64,000 bases of DNA from a bacterium SCSIO 12696 (lineage in GTDB: Bacteria > Pseudomonadota > Gammaproteobacteria > Pseudomonadales > Porticoccaceae). The stretch is from NCBI GenBank assembly GCA_024397955.1, contig CP073744.1, forward strand, positions 806,001-870,000, written 5' to 3'. Under the pieces are notes generated by a model that worked only from the letters and a program-made list of their open reading frames with translations, ran no database searches and was not told where the DNA came from. The translations under genes and the position numbers were made by a program. Positions 9,087 to 18,370 of the stretch are shown here, piece after piece. Within the stretch, counting starts at the first letter, position 1. Every line of letters starts with the position of its first letter.

Positions 9087-10367
9087 TTAAAATACAAGAA
9101 AATAAAGCAAAGGAATCATTAACAATGAAACTAGAGCAGAGAGCAGCCTGACCACACTATCGGCCATATGTTTCTTAAAAAAATACACTTGACAAAAGCA
9201 GGTCACACTATAGGCAAGAACCCAGGAGAGCAATATTTGCTTTAATCCAACACCACCATTGAAATAGAAATAAAGATACAAAGACAGCATTGCCATCAAA
9301 CCGAAGACTAGCGACTTCAATTGGCAAAAGCTCAGGTGATTGCGATGCAGCCCCCCCTCCAAGGAAGCCGTGGCAGACCACAATCCCATAGAGACAATAA
9401 AAAATGGAACCAAATTAAGATACTCGCTCTTTAGAGAGGCTCCACCAAAATCCCAATAGTCTTGAGCAAACAAAACTCCGAAAAACACTACCACCGAAAG
9501 AATGACCACAGCCAATGCGACAATCAATATGCGCGCTTCAAAGCTTTTATACTCAGCTGAATATATTTCCCGAAAAAAAACTGTAGAAACGAATTGATGA
9601 GCAACTATCGCGATTGAAGCCCATCTAAACATCACCGAATACTCAGCTACAGCCTGAGTATCACCATTAATTCCAAGCAGAAATCTTGGTGAAACTGACA
9701 AAAAAACAGCCAAAGCAGAAGAGACCATAATTGGAACTCCTCTTTTCAGGAAGGGCAACCATTCCGACACCAAGAAAAAGCCACTGGCACTTCTAGATGT
9801 AGAGATCACAAAAACAGCACAACTGATTAATAACGACGTCACTAAAACAGAGTAGATATAAGCATCAAGCCCTGCACTAAAGCAGTAAAAAACACCAAGA
9901 TAAACTAGGAGAGAGATATAAATCGAACTCTCTACCACAGATGCGTATGCGCCAAAACCAGATGCTTTCATATAGGATGAAAGAGCACATTGAAAGCAAT
10001 AAAGTCCGCACAAAGATAGAATCAACGAGACAACTTCATTTGACACCCCTGATATGAGCGCCACTACTGAAGCAACTGATAAAGTCGCACCTAATAGTAA
10101 GGAATACCTTAGAGCATACGATATCCTTCCGCTCTTATTGTCACCAAGCAAATCATAAGATATCACTCCACCACTTCCCAAAGAAACAACTGCTCCCACA
10201 ATCAAGGCGACAGAAATGCTCCACTCTATATCCCCGTAAGATTTTTCACCAAGAAGATAGGCGGCCAGTAATGGGGCAAGTAACACAGAGCTTTTAGCAA
10301 AAAAAAAGACAAACCCGTGATGCAACAGCTTGCTAAAAATCCTTGACGCAGCGCTAACCATAGACAT
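9087..10367 (-). CDS. Wzx-type polysaccharide flippase (MOP superfamily)
   Basis: A 426-residue membrane protein with about twelve to fourteen hydrophobic helices in the MOP/polysaccharide-flippase pattern, including the early GEKSYGDIEW segment resembling the LG-x-x-x-(Y/F)G motif after the first helices. Wzx proteins move the undecaprenyl-linked O-unit to the periplasmic side. I chose the ATG at 10367, which overlaps the upstream acyltransferase gene by 14 bases; ATG 10361 and TTG 10391 are alternatives. The overlap indicates translational coupling in the operon. Confidence 0.8.
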   Translation of the reverse strand: MSMVSAASRIFSKLLHHGFVFFFAKSSVLLAPLLAAYLLGEKSYGDIEWSISVALIVGAVVSLGSGGVISYDLLGDNKSGRISYALRYSLLLGATLSVASVVALISGVSNEVVSLILSLCGLYCFQCALSSYMKASGFGAYASVVESSIYISLLVYLGVFYCFSAGLDAYIYSVLVTSLLISCAVFVISTSRSASGFFLVSEWLPFLKRGVPIMVSSALAVFLSVSPRFLLGINGDTQAVAEYSVMFRWASIAIVAHQFVSTVFFREIYSAEYKSFEARILIVALAVVILSVVVFFGVLFAQDYWDFGGASLKSEYLNLVPFFIVSMGLWSATASLEGGLHRNHLSFCQLKSLVFGLMAMLSLYLYFYFNGGVGLKQILLSWVLAYSVTCFCQVYFFKKHMADSVVRLLSALVSLLMIPLLYFLVF

Positions 10368-11106
10368 TCTTCTTGTTATGAACTTCTTCAACGAGCTTTT
10401 TCGACTTCACTTTAGGATATCGTGAACGCGACTCCTCATATTCGAAAGGAATGTATCGCAATGGCTGCCCAACATACATACCAGGCTCGAGTAAAGACTT
10501 GGCTACAACCGAAGCCGCCCCAACCGTGACCCCATGGGCCACCGTCACTCCAGCATTAAATATGCTTGATGATCCGATATATACGTTATTCCCTACTCTG
10601 ATTGAGCCATCAACTCTAAACCGCCCCGTCCCTCTCACATCATGGATATACCCATGAGTCCATAGCTGGGAACCAATCCCCGCAACCGTTGTATAATCCC
10701 CGAGGATGACACTCCTCGTACAATCCATATAGTGTCTCGAAGTAATCTTTGACAACATGCCTAATTTTAAGATTGATCGCCCCCAGACAACCCCCTTTGG
10801 GGCGCGCCTTATGATATTAAAATTACCAATTGCCGCCGTATTTTTTAGGACAACTATAATAGGCCCGGAAATCCTGTTAGCATTTTGTATATAAGCATTC
10901 TCAGACAATGCCAGCGCATCAACTTTAATAACGTTAAAGAACCCTATCCTTGAACCCGAACCGAGCCTCACCGAACGAGTCAGAATCAACGAGTTGCAAA
11001 TTTTCGCATTCTTATCAACATTCCAGCCGAGCCCTCTTAGCAAAAGGTTCTTGAGACTCGAAGCTGGAAAAAAAAGACAAATTAGGCAACGCAGTACTCT
11101 CTTCAT
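10354..11106 (-). CDS. Hexapeptide-repeat (LbH) acyltransferase
   Basis: This 250-residue protein is built of left-handed beta-helix hexapeptide repeats, e.g. VRLGSGSRIG near 43-52 and VGNNVYIGSSSIFNAGVTVAHGV in the C-terminal third. This is the pattern of sugar O- or N-acetyltransferases. It likely acylates a sugar or the O-unit at the cytoplasmic face. The N-terminus has one hydrophobic stretch (CLICLFFPA) that may touch the membrane. It overlaps the upstream gene by ATGA. The acceptor is unknown. Confidence 0.8.
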   Translation of the reverse strand: MKRVLRCLICLFFPASSLKNLLLRGLGWNVDKNAKICNSLILTRSVRLGSGSRIGFFNVIKVDALALSENAYIQNANRISGPIIVVLKNTAAIGNFNIIRRAPKGVVWGRSILKLGMLSKITSRHYMDCTRSVILGDYTTVAGIGSQLWTHGYIHDVRGTGRFRVDGSIRVGNNVYIGSSSIFNAGVTVAHGVTVGAASVVAKSLLEPGMYVGQPLRYIPFEYEESRSRYPKVKSKKLVEEVHNKKNVYG

Positions 11107-12452
11107 TTACGAGAACCTATAACCGAAATCAAAGAACTAACAACCAGCCCCACATTCTTACTAGAAACACATTCAGGCATAAACATTGGATCACTCACCA
11201 ACCCAGAAAATGTTTCAGAATACGCAGACTTAACAAAGCCAACCATCTCCTCGGTAGTTGCTGAAGTCCAACTACCACTCTGCACTTCTTTCAAAAAGCC
11301 CCTTAAGCAGCTCAAATCCCCAAGATAGAGATCCGCCGAGCTGAAAACCCCTCGATATCCTTTCACGACAGATGGACCAAGAGTCGCGACTGGAATTCTT
11401 GAGAGCAAACACTCAATTGCAATTGTTCCGGTAACAGTAACGACTGCATCCACCCTCTGGATAAAGTCCTCCATCTTCACATCAAGAGAAATAGGAACAA
11501 CTCTCTCTTCACTACTGACAACACCAAGAAGCTCTTTCGTCAGTTCATATTTCATTTTTGGATTCGGCTTGACAGCCAAGATCCAATCATCAGGAAGCAT
11601 ATCGGCAAGCCTGCGAATCAAATCGGTCTGGTCACGCCACGCATTACCCCACACATCAATATTTGCCTCTGGTTGCATATGCATCGGATACATCAACACA
11701 CACTTGTCTCCAAGAGCAGTTGACTTAGCTTCAGAAATTAAATTCCAAGACTCTCTTTTCCCGGACAATAACTTGTTAAGTTTGAATTTCCGGATAGGAG
11801 AAGGTGTGTTAAATCGCTCTCCCGAGAGATAGGCAGATAAAATTCGAATCTTATCCCGTACACTACCAGGCCGCGGCAGCTCTCTCTTTTCAGCACCCAG
11901 ATCTTTCATGTAATCGGGAACAACATTCCGCTCAGATATCTCTTTGATTAATGAGATACAATCTTCAACAGACACCTCATCACCGCTCCCTGCATAGGAG
12001 CTCTTTGTCCACCCTGAATAAACAGTCAAGCGGCCTGTTGGATATCCTGGGCTCGACGGATGAAGATAGGGAACACAATTTTTATTACACCAATCCACAA
12101 CCATCAATTCATGAAATAGAGTTGGCTCTCCTACCGAAACATCAGGAGAAATTTCATTCAAAGCTTCAGATATCCGTTCAAAGTAAAAGCGATAGTGAGC
12201 TGAACTGCCACCAAAATAATTAATATTCCTATCGCAACTTTTAATAAAACTCAAAGCAGAACCGGCCTCAAACTCATCATCAACCAGATCCTTTTTCCTG
12301 GGGTACGGAAGCTGATACACAACTCCAGATGAAGGCCTAAAGTTCTTATTCTGAACCAACCAGAAAATCTCATGTCCTTTAGAAATCAGACTCTCAGCAA
12401 TGGCTTCCCAAAAGAAAGTTTTATATCGATTTTCAACAAACAAAAACCTCAT
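11103..12452 (-). CDS. GT-B-fold glycosyltransferase-like protein (capsule/Kdo-transferase type)
   Basis: This 449-residue protein starts with a Rossmann-like strand (MRFLFVENRYK). Its C-terminal half has DDWILAVKPNPK near 293-304 and a TVTGTIAIECLLSRIPVATLG segment, which resembles the donor domain of KpsS/CDP-glycerol-transferase-like polysaccharide proteins. Since nonulosonic-acid transferases are found among such families, it is the best candidate in the locus for attaching pseudaminic acid; that is inference. It sits between two acyltransferase genes, overlapping one and one base from the other. Confidence 0.6.
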   Translation of the reverse strand: MRFLFVENRYKTFFWEAIAESLISKGHEIFWLVQNKNFRPSSGVVYQLPYPRKKDLVDDEFEAGSALSFIKSCDRNINYFGGSSAHYRFYFERISEALNEISPDVSVGEPTLFHELMVVDWCNKNCVPYLHPSSPGYPTGRLTVYSGWTKSSYAGSGDEVSVEDCISLIKEISERNVVPDYMKDLGAEKRELPRPGSVRDKIRILSAYLSGERFNTPSPIRKFKLNKLLSGKRESWNLISEAKSTALGDKCVLMYPMHMQPEANIDVWGNAWRDQTDLIRRLADMLPDDWILAVKPNPKMKYELTKELLGVVSSEERVVPISLDVKMEDFIQRVDAVVTVTGTIAIECLLSRIPVATLGPSVVKGYRGVFSSADLYLGDLSCLRGFLKEVQSGSWTSATTEEMVGFVKSAYSETFSGLVSDPMFMPECVSSKNVGLVVSSLISVIGSRK

Positions 12453-12453
12453 A

Positions 12454-12981
12454 CTAATAACTTCCTTTCCTCACAATCTCACGATTCTTGCCGCCTACAA
12501 CAATTGCCCCTTCGGGCACATCTTTCGAGACAACCACACCAGCCCCAATTACAGCATTTCGACCAATCGTAACACCACCAAGCACGATAACATTTGATCC
12601 AAGCCAAACCCCATCATTAATTATGGTCTTTTGGGCCACATGCTTATATGGAAGGCCTGAATTAAGATCTAGAGAAGCAGTCTCGACTACAACACCTTTA
12701 GAAAATCGAACCAAGTCGCCCAGTTCAATTCCACCTTTTGCGCCCAGCGTACATCCTGGACCGATTGTCACCACCCCTTTTATCTCAATATTTTCTGGAT
12801 ATTTGATTTCAGTGGTATAGTGGATCACGCTTTCCGTGCCCACCTTCAAATAGGCACGTGACTTCAGTATTCCAAGAATCCTTACTACGGATGAACAAAG
12901 AAATACCCCCCATTTAGAAAGTACCCTCATTACAAGCGACGCAGCAATGGAGTGAAGTGCCGCTTTAGCTCCAGAAGGCAT
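12454..12981 (-). CDS. Hexapeptide-repeat acyltransferase (maltose-O-acetyltransferase-like)
   Basis: This 175-residue protein is rich in hexapeptide repeats, with the terminal block WLGSNVIVLGGVTIGRNAVIGAGVVVSKDVPEG typical in order and spacing of CysE/LacA/NodL acetyltransferases. It is expected to transfer an acetyl group from acetyl-CoA to a sugar. The start ATG at 12981 has a good ribosome site (GGGAGAG, six to seven bases upstream) that overlaps the end of the preceding dioxygenase gene. It is the second LbH acyltransferase of the operon. Confidence 0.82.
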   Translation of the reverse strand: MPSGAKAALHSIAASLVMRVLSKWGVFLCSSVVRILGILKSRAYLKVGTESVIHYTTEIKYPENIEIKGVVTIGPGCTLGAKGGIELGDLVRFSKGVVVETASLDLNSGLPYKHVAQKTIINDGVWLGSNVIVLGGVTIGRNAVIGAGVVVSKDVPEGAIVVGGKNREIVRKGSY

Positions 12982-12984
12982 AAT

Positions 12985-13881
12985 TTACTCTCCCATCACG
13001 TATAGTCTGTTCACGTATGAATCGATGCCAATCACATCTTCTTTCGGCAAACCTACCGGAGAATATTTATAAATACCAATTGGATGAAGAGAATACTGAA
13101 CTTGAAACAACAAGCGATCCCTAGATTCACAAAGGGTCCCTTTGTGCATACCAAATGTGTCCTCCAAAAATGAATCGCCCGCCTCTCCGGAAAATTCGAC
13201 TATATTCTCCTTGCCAAAGTGAGAGACAATCTCTTCATCTGTATAGCGCCTAATAACCTTGCACTTATTAGAACTATGACTTCCCTTCACAAAGACATGT
13301 GGCCCAGACCCAGAATCCACATCAGTCAAATACACGAATAATTTAATAAACTTCAAATCATCCACATCTCTATGAAAAAACTCAGCCTCTTGGGCTTCTG
13401 AATGACCTGCATAAGACCACCAGACCGCTAGATTTGAAATCGTTGGCTTTACACCCAAATACGACTCCACGAGCGACAAGACCTTCGGATCATTCGCCGC
13501 ATCAAGAATGTGGGGACAAGATACAACAGACTTACTTTGATACAGCGCAGTATGACATTTCTCAGGCGGCGATGATGCATCAAAAAGTCCGCCCTCCACA
13601 TCCCATCGGTCATAAACTTTCTCTCGAGAAAGGTACTCTGTTATCTCTTTTACTTGCTGATCCGTGAACAACCTTCCAAGGTTGAGAAATCCGTCATGTT
13701 TCAACCTTTCAATATCCTTGGTGCAAACCTCTAATTGAGACTCAGGACTGGGCAATCTCTTGGCAAAAACCTTCCTTATATTTTCCCTTGCCCTTGGCTC
13801 CATAAACATACGCTGCATATAGAACATAAAATTACTGAGTGGATAAAATCGATGCACCACCCTTTTCAGCAATCTACTCAT
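12985..13881 (-). CDS. Phytanoyl-CoA dioxygenase (PhyH)-family protein
   Basis: A 298-residue member of the PhyH family of Fe(II)/2-oxoglutarate oxygenases. The metal ligands are visible as HRD (His about 170, Asp about 172) and a distal His about 246 in GMHKGT; Arg about 255 can bind 2-oxoglutarate. Such enzymes hydroxylate small substrates, so this one may hydroxylate a sugar or acyl group of the polysaccharide, which is inference. The ATG at 13881 is preceded by GGAGGGG. The gene overlaps neither neighbour by more than a few bases and follows pseI directly. Confidence 0.82.
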   Translation of the reverse strand: MSRLLKRVVHRFYPLSNFMFYMQRMFMEPRARENIRKVFAKRLPSPESQLEVCTKDIERLKHDGFLNLGRLFTDQQVKEITEYLSREKVYDRWDVEGGLFDASSPPEKCHTALYQSKSVVSCPHILDAANDPKVLSLVESYLGVKPTISNLAVWWSYAGHSEAQEAEFFHRDVDDLKFIKLFVYLTDVDSGSGPHVFVKGSHSSNKCKVIRRYTDEEIVSHFGKENIVEFSGEAGDSFLEDTFGMHKGTLCESRDRLLFQVQYSLHPIGIYKYSPVGLPKEDVIGIDSYVNRLYVMGE

Positions 13882-13892
13882 ACCCCCTCCAC

Positions 13893-14942
13893 TCACTCAA
13901 AACAATCCCACTTAACAGGGTTTCCTCTTTTACAGAGAGCCTTAACCTTTTTTCCCATAACTTGATCGTAAAACTTGGGGGGCAAACCATAGCCAGGCCT
14001 AATACTCCTGACATGCGTACTGGTAATAATCTCCCCTGGCATCACATCTTGCACAAAATACAACGAGCGCCTAAATGCCAAGCTCCCCTTTTCACTTTCC
14101 TTGTGATCATAGTTAACCCGACCCAGTGACTCCCAAGAAATTCGAGCGCCATCACAAAGATTTTTCAATTCTCTAGGCTCCAACGAGAAGCTATCATCAG
14201 GCCCTCCACCAGATCGGCTTAGAGTTACATGCTTTTCAATCACGCATGCACCCAATGCAACGGAAGCTACCGCAGTTGTATTGTCGATTGTGTGATCAGA
14301 TAGTCCGGCAATAACACCAAACTCACGCTCCAGGTCTGGAATTGTCAGCAAGTTGTAATCGGAAGCCGGGGCGGGATAACCACTCACACAATGAAGTACC
14401 ACTAGCTCCTTGCAACCCCCGTCTTTTGCTGCTGCAATGGCCTCTGATATCTCATCCTTAGTCGCCATTCCGGTAGAGATAATCATTGGCTTACCCGTGG
14501 CAGCCGTATACTTAATCAACGGGATATCAATCGCTTCAAACGAAGCAATTTTATACGCTGGCGCCCCCAGATTTTCCAGCATATCTACTGCTGTATGATC
14601 AAAAGGCGAGCTAAACATTGTAATATCCAGCTCTCTTGCTTTTTCGAATAGCGGTTTATGCCAATCCCAGGGCATGTGCGCTTCTTTATACAGATCATAA
14701 AGAGTTCTACCATCCCAGAGACCACCACGAATCAGGAATTCATCTGAATCACAGTCCATTGTGATTGTTTCATGTGTATAGCTCTGCAGTTTTACTGCAT
14801 CTGCTCCGGCCTTTTTAGACTCTTCAATAATTCTAAATGCCCGCTCAATGTCACCATTGTGATTTGCAGATAACTCCGATATCACATAAGGCCTAAACGC
14901 CCTACCAATTTTTCGACCATCAATTTCAATATAATCAGACAT
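13893..14942 (-). CDS. pseI: Pseudaminic acid synthase PseI (NeuB family)
   Basis: PseI condenses 2,4-diacetamido-2,4,6-trideoxy-L-altrose with phosphoenolpyruvate to make pseudaminic acid. The 349 residues show the NeuB TIM barrel with SELSANHNGD near 22-31, KLQSYTHETIT near 49-59, GLSDHT in the middle and EKHVTLSRSGGGPDDSFS near 230-247, followed by a C-terminal SAF (antifreeze-like) domain from about 285. The PseI type, rather than NeuB or LegI, is suggested by the GGPDDSFS and SANHNG context and by the companion pse genes. It is nine bases downstream of the ATP-grasp gene. Confidence 0.92.
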   Translation of the reverse strand: MSDYIEIDGRKIGRAFRPYVISELSANHNGDIERAFRIIEESKKAGADAVKLQSYTHETITMDCDSDEFLIRGGLWDGRTLYDLYKEAHMPWDWHKPLFEKARELDITMFSSPFDHTAVDMLENLGAPAYKIASFEAIDIPLIKYTAATGKPMIISTGMATKDEISEAIAAAKDGGCKELVVLHCVSGYPAPASDYNLLTIPDLEREFGVIAGLSDHTIDNTTAVASVALGACVIEKHVTLSRSGGGPDDSFSLEPRELKNLCDGARISWESLGRVNYDHKESEKGSLAFRRSLYFVQDVMPGEIITSTHVRSIRPGYGLPPKFYDQVMGKKVKALCKRGNPVKWDCFE

Positions 14943-14951
14943 GGCGCAATC

Positions 14952-15908
14952 TTAATCCTCTATATACTCTGCATACCCACGATAAAACTTTATCCCGTTT
15001 TTGGGCGGCGCATAGTCATCAAGCTCCATTCCAGCCAACTCTTCCAGAGACCAGATCAAATCCTTAAACCCTAGCTTATGACGAAAAACCACTGTGCTTG
15101 AGAATCTCGGATTTATCTCAAACAATACAGGCCCTCTACTGGTCAATCTAAGCTGGACATTTATGGCACCAACCAGCCCGAGTCGTTCAGCCAGCTTTTC
15201 AAGGTAAAGTCTAATTTCATCGTTTTCTACGACTTCGCCTTTTCCTGTCAAACCGCCAGAAAGACTGCGCTTGAATATTACTGACCTAACCTCTCCAGAA
15301 GCAGTCACATATAAGCCGCAGGTGTACTCCTGGTCATCAGGAAGTAATAATTCCTGCCAGATATAATCTGGCCGTCCTGACAACTCACGAGCCCTTTCTT
15401 CTGTCTTGACCACCTCAACGTCCTTACTCCCCCTTCCGCCTCGAGGCTTGAAAATACAAGGAAGGGCCTGCGGGGCAGAGACTTCAACCAAAGATGTCCA
15501 CGGACTATTCAAGCCATTTTTCTCGACAAACCGGGCAGTCGCATATTTATCCAGTGAGACATTAACAACAGTTGCGTTAGCCATGACAACATGACATCCG
15601 GCACGCCTTCCAAAATCGACACCAGAATTCGATAGAACGGAGATTTCAGCCTCACTTGTCGGGATAAATACTTCGATATTATTTTCCGATATTAGAGCTT
15701 CAATACTTTCAATATAGGATGCATCATCAGCCCTGGGAACACTGAACATATCATCAAAAACACACTTCCCAATTCCATCGGGAGTTATATCGCATCCAAA
15801 AACTTTTCCCGACGTATCTTCTTTTAAGATTCGGCCAATCCCCAGACCAATATCACCAGAAGCGCCACTGACTAATACCCTCATTGAGGAAATCTTACTT
15901 TCAGGCAT
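14952..15908 (-). CDS. ATP-grasp ligase (CarB-like)
   Basis: This 318-residue protein has an N-terminal Rossmann-like pre-ATP-grasp domain (RVLVSGASGDIGLGIGRIL) and an ATP-grasp fold, with the phosphate-binding loop FKPRGGRGSKDV near 155-166 and the metal-binding FEINPRFSST near 255-264. ATP-grasp enzymes form amide or thioester bonds through acyl-phosphates. In this cluster it could attach an amino acid or other acid to an amino sugar, which is inference. The ATG at 15908, with AAGGA nine bases upstream, overlaps the preceding gene by eight bases; an upstream TTG is less likely. Confidence 0.8.
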   Translation of the reverse strand: MPESKISSMRVLVSGASGDIGLGIGRILKEDTSGKVFGCDITPDGIGKCVFDDMFSVPRADDASYIESIEALISENNIEVFIPTSEAEISVLSNSGVDFGRRAGCHVVMANATVVNVSLDKYATARFVEKNGLNSPWTSLVEVSAPQALPCIFKPRGGRGSKDVEVVKTEERARELSGRPDYIWQELLLPDDQEYTCGLYVTASGEVRSVIFKRSLSGGLTGKGEVVENDEIRLYLEKLAERLGLVGAINVQLRLTSRGPVLFEINPRFSSTVVFRHKLGFKDLIWSLEELAGMELDDYAPPKNGIKFYRGYAEYIED

Positions 15909-16608
15909 AAGGATTATTCCTTTCAAGAATCCTGACCAGATAAGAGCAACCCGGATCTATTTCTTGTGCTTTTTCTTTGATAGGTTTGCTATCGAAGGGA
16001 ACCCTTCGCTTAGCCAAAGCCAAATTCGCCACATCAAAAACCACATAACTTGCCAAGGAACCAACATCTCGAGGCTGGCCCACAGAACCCGGATTGACCA
16101 CAGTACAATTTGGCCGTGAAAATACAACGGGATAATGAGTGTGACCAAAGAATACAAAATCAAAGCCAGATATTTCATCTAATCGTGCAGGACTCACATC
16201 AGGGTAAACATACTCATCCACATGTAAATCACTGCCATGAAAAAAACCGAGCTCAACACCTTCAACTTTCAGTTGTTCTGATTCTGGCAATTCATCCAAC
16301 CACTTCAGGTCATCACCTGATAACTGCTCTCTGCAATACTCAAGACCACTACCATACTTTCTTTTACAGAGCTCCAAGAACTCAGGATCTTTTAAAGATC
16401 TCGCAAGGAGATCTTCATGATTCCCTCGTATAGTCACCATGCGCTCATCAGAACGAATCAAATCAATGACCTGCTTTGGCCAGTAGTAATACCCCACCAA
16501 ATCACCAAGAATGTAAATCTTTTCACATCCATTCTTGTCTATATCTTGCAGAACAGCCTGAAGAGCAAAAATATTGGCATGGATATCAGAGATCACTGCT
16601 ATCTTCAT
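15901..16608 (-). CDS. Metallophosphoesterase (YfcE-like)
   Basis: This 235-residue calcineurin-like phosphoesterase has all metal-binding motifs: DIHAN (8-12), GDLVG (about 35-39), GNHED (about 60-64), HGSD (about 125) and GHTH (about 156). It hydrolyses phosphomonoesters or diesters. Within the pse operon it may remove a phosphate from a sugar or acyl-donor intermediate; no substrate can be read from the sequence. It overlaps the upstream SDR gene by ATGA, showing translational coupling. Confidence 0.85.
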   Translation of the reverse strand: MKIAVISDIHANIFALQAVLQDIDKNGCEKIYILGDLVGYYYWPKQVIDLIRSDERMVTIRGNHEDLLARSLKDPEFLELCKRKYGSGLEYCREQLSGDDLKWLDELPESEQLKVEGVELGFFHGSDLHVDEYVYPDVSPARLDEISGFDFVFFGHTHYPVVFSRPNCTVVNPGSVGQPRDVGSLASYVVFDVANLALAKRRVPFDSKPIKEKAQEIDPGCSYLVRILERNNPYA

Positions 16609-17288
16609 AGCTCATCCACTTCATCAAATATCTCTCTTGCAACACTTGATGGGGAGCGCAGCTTTCCGCTCTCCTTCAATTCTGCAAAATATGCGGCATC
16701 AGGAAATTCCTCCACACTCTTAGAGCGTATTGTCTCCTGCATACCTGTATCCATAACCCCAGGATCAAGATGAGCCACCGAAACTTGCTCATCATATTCT
16801 TGCTTTAAAACCTCAAGATGCATTTTAACAGCACATTTTGTTGCACAATAGGCACCCCAACCTGCAATTGGACGGGAAGCCGCACCAGTTGATATGTTTA
16901 CCACCTTCATTGATATATCAGGTTCCTCAAGCAAACTTACAAGCTGATTAACCATCAAAACTGGCTGAATATAATTAATCATTGTTGATTGAGTAAATGC
17001 TTCCGGAGAAATAGCTCCTACTTTTACAATTGGTTCAATGGTCCCAGCATTTAATATCACCCGAAGCTCGTCCACCTTTGTCGGCACAGCGTCCAACAAA
17101 CCACTCCAATCCACCTGACTCGACAAGTCACATTTGAAAAGCGACAAATTGGGATCAGTAAATTTGACAGCCGCCCTCCCTACACATATCAACTTATGGG
17201 TAGCGCTGAGTTTCGGCAGCAAGTGCTCTAGCATGGCCGCTCCCAAACCACGAGAGTACCCTGAGAGTATCGTCACTCTCATCTTCAT
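16605..17288 (-). CDS. Short-chain dehydrogenase/reductase
   Basis: A 227-residue SDR with the N-terminal SGYSRGLGAAM cofactor loop (variant TGxxxGxG), an NAG motif (NAGTIE near 86) and the catalytic YCATK (Y...K near 148-152), with the serine in NISTGAA. It is expected to oxidise or reduce a hydroxyl or keto group with NAD(P)(H). It lies between pseG and the metallophosphoesterase gene with four-base overlaps on both sides, so it probably acts on a nonulosonic-acid precursor or side group. Confidence 0.85.
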   Translation of the reverse strand: MKMRVTILSGYSRGLGAAMLEHLLPKLSATHKLICVGRAAVKFTDPNLSLFKCDLSSQVDWSGLLDAVPTKVDELRVILNAGTIEPIVKVGAISPEAFTQSTMINYIQPVLMVNQLVSLLEEPDISMKVVNISTGAASRPIAGWGAYCATKCAVKMHLEVLKQEYDEQVSVAHLDPGVMDTGMQETIRSKSVEEFPDAAYFAELKESGKLRSPSSVAREIFDEVDEL

Positions 17289-18370
17289 CCCTCCAATAAG
17301 ACTGACACCAAACGCCCAGCCCCTCGGCCATCAACCAATTCACAAGAGGCAGCCATTATCTGTTCGTAGTTCGCCAAAACTTCTTCAAGACTTTCGCTCA
17401 AATCAGCCGCATCAAAAGATCCCATCTGATCTATGCAGACAGCTGCGCCAAGCTCCCTCACCTTAGAGATAACATCCGATTGATTGTCGGCTGTTTTCAC
17501 CAAAACTGACGGGATGCCCAAACAAAAGCGCTCCCAAGTCGCTGAACCAGCTGCACCTATCGCTACATCAGATTCAACCAACAGCTCTGAGATAGATTTT
17601 GGGCTCACGTGAAGCTCAGCAGACATTCTTGAGCCATCAAGAAACTTCTTCAGGCCGCTGATATGTGGATAGGCATCGCCAACAACTACCAGTACCCGAA
17701 ACCTGTTATCAGCAAGGTAGTCTTCCAGAGACATCAAAATATTTTGAGTTACATTGCCTGGATCAGTACTTCCAAAGTTAAGAAAAACAACATTTGTATT
17801 TTTTAGCCTTACTCGTCGATCTAGAGAAGCCAATCTATTTTCAGAAAACTCTTCTCTCAGCAGACAGTACTTTGATCCGACAAGCAGTTTCGCATTCGAA
17901 GGAACCAAATCAGAGTATTCACTTGCAGAACGACCACAGGTTTGGTCTATCAGAACATCACAATTATGCTGTCTATTAACTAAATCATCGACCACACAAA
18001 CCTTGTAGCCACTACGCTTAAAATAATTCTCGAACTCAACATCGAGCCCATAGTGATCCACGACAATCAAGTCATTACTGGAAAAGCCCTTTTCCTCCAG
18101 AACATTCACCCAATCCTTTGCATCTTGGTCTTTTTTCGCCCCAACCCAACCATCATAAGTAGAGTAATCAGAGTCAACCTGAAGTGGCAGGACACAAAGC
18201 TCAAACCCGGACTCGGTAACGGCATTAAACTGAGCACCTTCATGAGCACGCATCAGGAAACAAATATCTTCAACACCCTCGTGCCTCAACTGCTTCGCCA
18301 GGGTAAGACATCTGGCCAAATGCCCTCCCCCAACAAACGTCCCAGCATCAACTCGAAAAGCGGCTTTCAT
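17285..18370 (-). CDS. pseG: PseG, UDP-sugar hydrolase of pseudaminic acid synthesis
   Basis: PseG removes UDP from UDP-2,4-diacetamido-2,4,6-trideoxy-L-altrose to give the free sugar used by PseI. The 361 residues show the MurG-like GT-B fold typical of PseG: an N-terminal FRVDAGTFVGGGHLARCL loop, a VDHYGLD segment near 98-104 and a donor-site GAAGSATWERFCLGIPS region near 270-286. It starts on the last base of the aminotransferase stop codon and overlaps the SDR gene by four bases. Confidence 0.9.
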   Translation of the reverse strand: MKAAFRVDAGTFVGGGHLARCLTLAKQLRHEGVEDICFLMRAHEGAQFNAVTESGFELCVLPLQVDSDYSTYDGWVGAKKDQDAKDWVNVLEEKGFSSNDLIVVDHYGLDVEFENYFKRSGYKVCVVDDLVNRQHNCDVLIDQTCGRSASEYSDLVPSNAKLLVGSKYCLLREEFSENRLASLDRRVRLKNTNVVFLNFGSTDPGNVTQNILMSLEDYLADNRFRVLVVVGDAYPHISGLKKFLDGSRMSAELHVSPKSISELLVESDVAIGAAGSATWERFCLGIPSVLVKTADNQSDVISKVRELGAAVCIDQMGSFDAADLSESLEEVLANYEQIMAASCELVDGRGAGRLVSVLLEG

